DNA of 64,000 nt, from positions 22,383,053-22,447,052 of the forward strand of contig CM077826.1 in the NCBI GenBank assembly GCA_039720395.1. Reading direction: 5' to 3'. Below the pieces are notes generated by a model. The model made no database searches. It was given only the letters and a program-made list of their open reading frames with translations, and was not told the DNA's origin. Below are positions 60,109 to 64,000 of the stretch, one piece after another. This DNA comes from Liquidambar formosana. Its lineage: Eukaryota; Streptophyta; Magnoliopsida; Saxifragales; Altingiaceae. Both the position numbers and the translations under genes were made by a program. The stretch's first letter is position 1. Each line of letters starts with the position of its first letter.

Positions 60109-62260
60109 GATTATATTCATTGTCTTCGCGCCTTTTTGTCCCTTAATGTGTATGGCATGGAAATAGACCCTAGAGACGTTGATATCCCTCCTGAGCTCAT
60201 TAAGCAAAGGAATAAAGGGATAGCACAACCAATTACAGAAGAACTAGAATCGATTAATCTAGGGACAAATGAATTGCCAAAAATAATTAAAATTGGTACG
60301 ACACTTTCCCCTTCTAAGAAAAAAGAATTGGTTGAGTTGTTGAGAGAAAATATAGAAGCATTCGCTTGGTCTTTTGAAGATATGCCCGGAGTAGACACGG
60401 ACATAATGCAGCATCACATTTCGACCAACCTTGACATGAAGCCTGTTAAGCAAAAGTTGAGGAGAATGAAGCCTGAGTGGGCATTGAAGATCAAAGAAGA
60501 GGTGATCAAGTAGATAGAAGCTAAGTTCCTTAAGGTTGTAGAGTACCCTGAATGGCTTGCAAATATAGTACCGGTTCCAAAGAAGGATGGCAGAGTGCGT
60601 ATGTGTGTAGACTTTCGTGATTTAAATAAGGCATGCCCTAAGGATGACTTTCCACTACCACACATTGACGTGTTAGTTGACAGTACCGCAGGGCACGCTC
60701 TTCTTTCTTTCATGGACGGTTTCTCGGGTTACAATCAAATCAAGATGGTACTAGAAGATATAGAGAAAACGTCTTTCGATCATCACTTAGTAGGGGACCT
60801 ATTGTTACAAAGTAATGCCATTCGGGTTAAAGAATGCAGGAGCAACTTATCAGAGAGCTCCTACCACCTTGTTGCATGATATGATACACAAAGAAGTCAA
60901 GGTTTATGTCAACGACATGATTGTCAAGTCAAAGGATAGGGAAGGACATGTGGCTATGCTCAGAAAGTTCTTCGATCGAATCATAAAGTACAAGCTTTGC
61001 CTCAACCCTCAAAAATGTGCTTTTGGAGTCGCTGTGGGAAAGCTGCTAGGTTTCATGATAACACAGAGAGGTATTGAAGTGGATCCAAGCAAGATCAAGG
61101 CTATTCTGGAGATGTCGCTGCCTAAGAATGAGAAGGAAATCCGAGGTTTCTTGGGAAGATTATAGTATATAAGCTGGTTCATAGCTCAACTCACTACCAT
61201 TTGTGAGCCTGTTTTCAAGCTACTAAAGAAAGGAGAACTGAAAGAATGGAATGAGGAATGTCAGAAAGCTTTTGAAGCCATTAAACGCTATTGAAGCAAT
61301 CCACCGATATCGGTTCCACCTAGAGAAAGAGAGCCGTTGTTTCTGTACTTAACCGTCACAAAGACTGCTATGGGGGCAATGCTTGCGCAATACTTGGAAG
61401 AGTCGAAGAAAGAGAATGCTATCTACTATTTAAGTAAGAAAATGACAGACTATGAAGTGAACTACAACGCTGTGGAACAGACTTGCGTGGTATTGGTGTG
61501 GGCCTCTAAAAACCTCCGCCATTACATGCTATCTTTCCACGTGTTCCTTGTTAGTCGCATAGATCCACTCAAATATCTACTTGAAAAGCCAATGTTGACC
61601 TATCGTACTGCGTGATGGTTAATGTTGTTATCCGAATTCGATATCAAATATGTAGTACAAAGCTCGATAAAAGGGAGAGTCATTTTAGAACACTTAGCAA
61701 AGAATCTAATTTCAGAAGGAGATAGCATTGAACAAGGGTTCCTTAACGAGGACATATTGGAGATAGAAAAGAAACCATGGAAAGTCTACTTCGATGGTGC
61801 TGCCAATAAAAGGGGCTTTGGTATAGGAGTCTTGTTGATTTCTCCTGATGATGCCCACACCCCTCTAGCAATGAAGTTAGGGTTCGAGGCCACAAATAAC
61901 ATCACCGAATATGAAGCTTGCATTCTACGGTTGGAAGTAGCCTTAGAGTTGGGAGTTGAAGAATTAGAAGTGTATGGAGACTCAGCCTTGATTATCTGCC
62001 AAATCAGAGGAGAATGGAAGACTCGAGACGAGAAATTGTTACCCTATCATGCTTATCTAGAAGCACTTACCAAAGAATTCGGCAAGATAGAGTTTCACTA
62101 CTTGTCAAGGATAAAGAACCGCTTTGCTGACGCTCTTGCTACACTTGCGTTCATGGTGGAAATTCTAGAAGGCAGAAATGTTCGTCCACTCGTGATTGAA
62201 AGAAGAAAAGAACCTGTGTATTGCTATAGTATTCAGGATAGTCAAGCGATAGATGGGCGT
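60109..62260 (+). pseudogene. Degenerate Tat/Ogre-type pol: RT, RNase H and second (archaeal-type) RNase H
   Basis: RT blocks in order: ELLRENIEAFAWSFEDMPGV, DGRVRMCVDFRDLNKACPKD, LLSFMDGFSGYNQIKM, MPFGLKNAGATYQRA, then the active-site box reads YVND where YVDD is expected. A frameshift lies near 60790, and stops at about 60511, 61163, 61292 and 61613. The RT-linked RNase H (61337-61700) keeps AIYYLSKKMTDYEVNYNAVE. A second RNase H (about 61780-62160) keeps all four acidic positions: VYFDGAANKRG, NITEYEACI, VYGDSALI, RFADALA. Two RNase H domains are the hallmark of the Tat clade. Integrase is not in the window because a family-B LTR interrupts at 62261. Confidence 0.88.
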
Positions 62261-64000
62261 TGTCACACCCCATTTTTGTCACCTTAGCTAGGACATATCA
62301 TTTCATGTAGGATTTTGAGTCCTTTTTGAGTCTAGTCTTTTGCATTGAGTTTCTATGGCATTGAATATCATGTGTATGAATTTTGAAGTGATTTGGAGTT
62401 CATCTCGATAGTCAATAAGAACTTTTGTGACTTTAAGGGCATAATCATCTTTTAAGCCGTATATTTTCCATTTGACTTTGGAATGGATCTCGAGTCATTC
62501 CCATGAGTTCATATGGTTATATAGAGTCTATATATAGGTTCAATTTCATGAATTAATGGTTTAAGATTAATTCGGTTCGTAATGGTTCGGGTTGGCTAAA
62601 AGACCCTTTCTTAGTTTACTCAAATTGACTCATAAGACCCAATCAATTTTCTCTCATTTAACTTCAATTGGGCTTTATTTATGTCCTAAATATGTTTAGA
62701 AAGATCGATTTTCGATTGGGAAAGCATTTGGTTCGACCTTGTGTACAAACCCAGCTTAGCGACGGTGAAGCCCATGGTTAACCACCTTTGTAAAACCTAA
62801 CCATGCACCCATGGTTGAGAATTTTTGTCCCAAAATACTTAAAAATGTGTTCCGCTTCGAAACACGGTCGTTTTGGCTTTTATTTCGTCAAAATCGGACT
62901 TAATTTGAGCATTTTAGGACTTCTACAGCAAGTGGGAGTCAAAACCGGAGAAAAAATAGAGGACCCTCGGGTAACCGTCTGGGGCTGGACGGTCAGCCAT
63001 CCAAGCCCAGACGGCTAACCGTCCAGGCCTAGTTGGTCACCCGAGGAGTCCTTCTTTAAGTCAACTTCTGACTCTTCTTTCCCTCTTTTGACGGTTTCCT
63101 CCGCCAAAACAACTTGTCTGAGCTTAGGAGTGTGTAGGTTTGAGTTGTTTGAGCACCAAGAGAGTCTCTAATAGCCCTAGGATCATTATTTAATGAATTA
63201 ATCCCAGCCATTGGTTTAGGGGGTCAGTTCTCTATATAAAGGACATGATATTCAGCACATAGGGGGAGGTTAATTGCACTTTACACTGAGAGAGAGAGGG
63301 AGCTATGAGTTTGGAGAGCTAGAGGGACTTCAAGAGGAGGCTCTTCAACCCCAAGCAAGCAAGGAAACAAGAGGATTGAAGACAAGGAAGAGTCTACAAG
63401 AGGTAAGCCTATCCCTTTTATGCTGAACATGAATTCTTGCTTCTCCTTCTTCTCTTTCTTCTTCTTCTTTTAAGATAGTTGTGGTGCATGCAATTGCTCT
63501 TCTTATGGATTGAATTCAATGTTTACATGATGTTATATGAATGATTTTAGGATAGTTCATGGCTTTATATGCTTGATAATTCCTGGTTTACCAAGAATTT
63601 GATAGCCTTATTCGTTCTATCCTCTTAAATCATGCATAGTTCACATGTTTAGGTTGTTGTGATTATTATCATGAATTGATGCTCCTGTTAGTTAATATAT
63701 ATGATATGAATGATATTCATTATAATTTGAGCATGTCTTAGAGTTGTTTCATAGGTTTTAATGCATAGTTGTGAGATTAGGGTTTCGATAACCCTGAAAT
63801 CGCATAGGTCTTATACAGCATGCTTAGCTTAGTTTTTTGGGTTGTTGCTCATCATAATCATTCTATATATGCTGCATATAGTTGAATCATACTAGGTTTG
63901 CATTCATGTAGTATATTTTATAGGGTTTTTGGAGACATTATCCTTTTTTAAGGATAATTATCCTTTTCGCTGAGTGAGGTTTTGCATGAGAGTCTTCTGT
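62261..64000 (+). mobile_element. Third family-B LTR, runs off the window
   Basis: It begins tgtcacaccccatttttgtc and matches the inverted copy at 60108 downward: agaacttttgtgactttaag (62420), the 'cttagcgacggtgaagcc' block (62756), and a CTATATAAAGG box near 63232 followed by a leader. The preceding bases are ggcgt. Whether this is a solo LTR or the first LTR of a complete element cannot be told here. Confidence 0.85.

Noticed and set aside
60117..60713. Minus-strand frames opposite pol
   Set aside because: Shadows of the reverse transcriptase frame.

Overview
The window is nuclear DNA of a flowering plant, most likely a woody eudicot. It is AT-rich, its genes are split by GT-AG introns, and it is full of microsatellites, MITEs, LINE remnants and nested Ty3/gypsy LTR elements. 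I see no bacterial, organellar or CRISPR features. The species cannot be named from the sequence alone.

Region 1 (1-7.6 kb): two tandem copies of a DUF266 / core-2/I-branching (GT14, BC10-like) glycosyltransferase. The first is represented only by its intact last exon. The second has both exons but a one-base insertion that creates a TGA. A 1.3-kb terminal-inverted-repeat element lies between them. Region 2 (8.3-9.9 kb): a decayed LINE. Region 3 (10.9-15.0 kb, minus strand): a complete five-exon ILR1-like IAA-amino-acid hydrolase with a signal peptide and a C-terminal HDEL. Region 4 (15-22 kb): gene-poor DNA with AT tandem repeats, foldback MITEs, SINE-like units and a 2.05-kb hAT-like element that appears to carry an LRR-type exon (a Pack-type candidate).

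Region 5 (22.2-31.3 kb, plus): a complete seven-coding-exon DRE2/CIAPIN1 (anamorsin) gene for cytosolic Fe-S assembly. Its 4.8-kb coding intron holds a rearranged chromovirus pol fragment with an inverted duplication, and another intron holds a 5'-truncated LINE with a target duplication. Region 6 (32.9-37.1 kb, minus): a complete three-exon CCB3/YlmG (YGGT family) plastid protein gene, convergent with DRE2.

Region 7 (39-64 kb): a nested pile of Tat/Ogre-like Ty3/gypsy elements. (a) A gag-only element with a truncated 5' LTR, a 56-bp minisatellite and the start of a 3' LTR. (b) A solo LTR of a second family (B) flanked by GATTA. (c) A second hAT-like end. (d) A larger element with a 3.08-kb 5' LTR, decayed gag, reverse transcriptase and two RNase H domains, interrupted by an inverted family-B solo LTR (also flanked by GATTA) and by another family-B LTR that runs off the window. 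The coding parts carry many stops that look like CAG>TAG or CGA>TGA transitions, as expected from long-term cytosine methylation.

The cellular genes do not form an operon or an obvious cluster. The most interesting non-genic signals are the dyad-containing minisatellite, two motifs conserved between otherwise diverged LTR families, the repeated GATTA targets, the gene-fragment-bearing hAT element and the inverted pol duplication inside DRE2.
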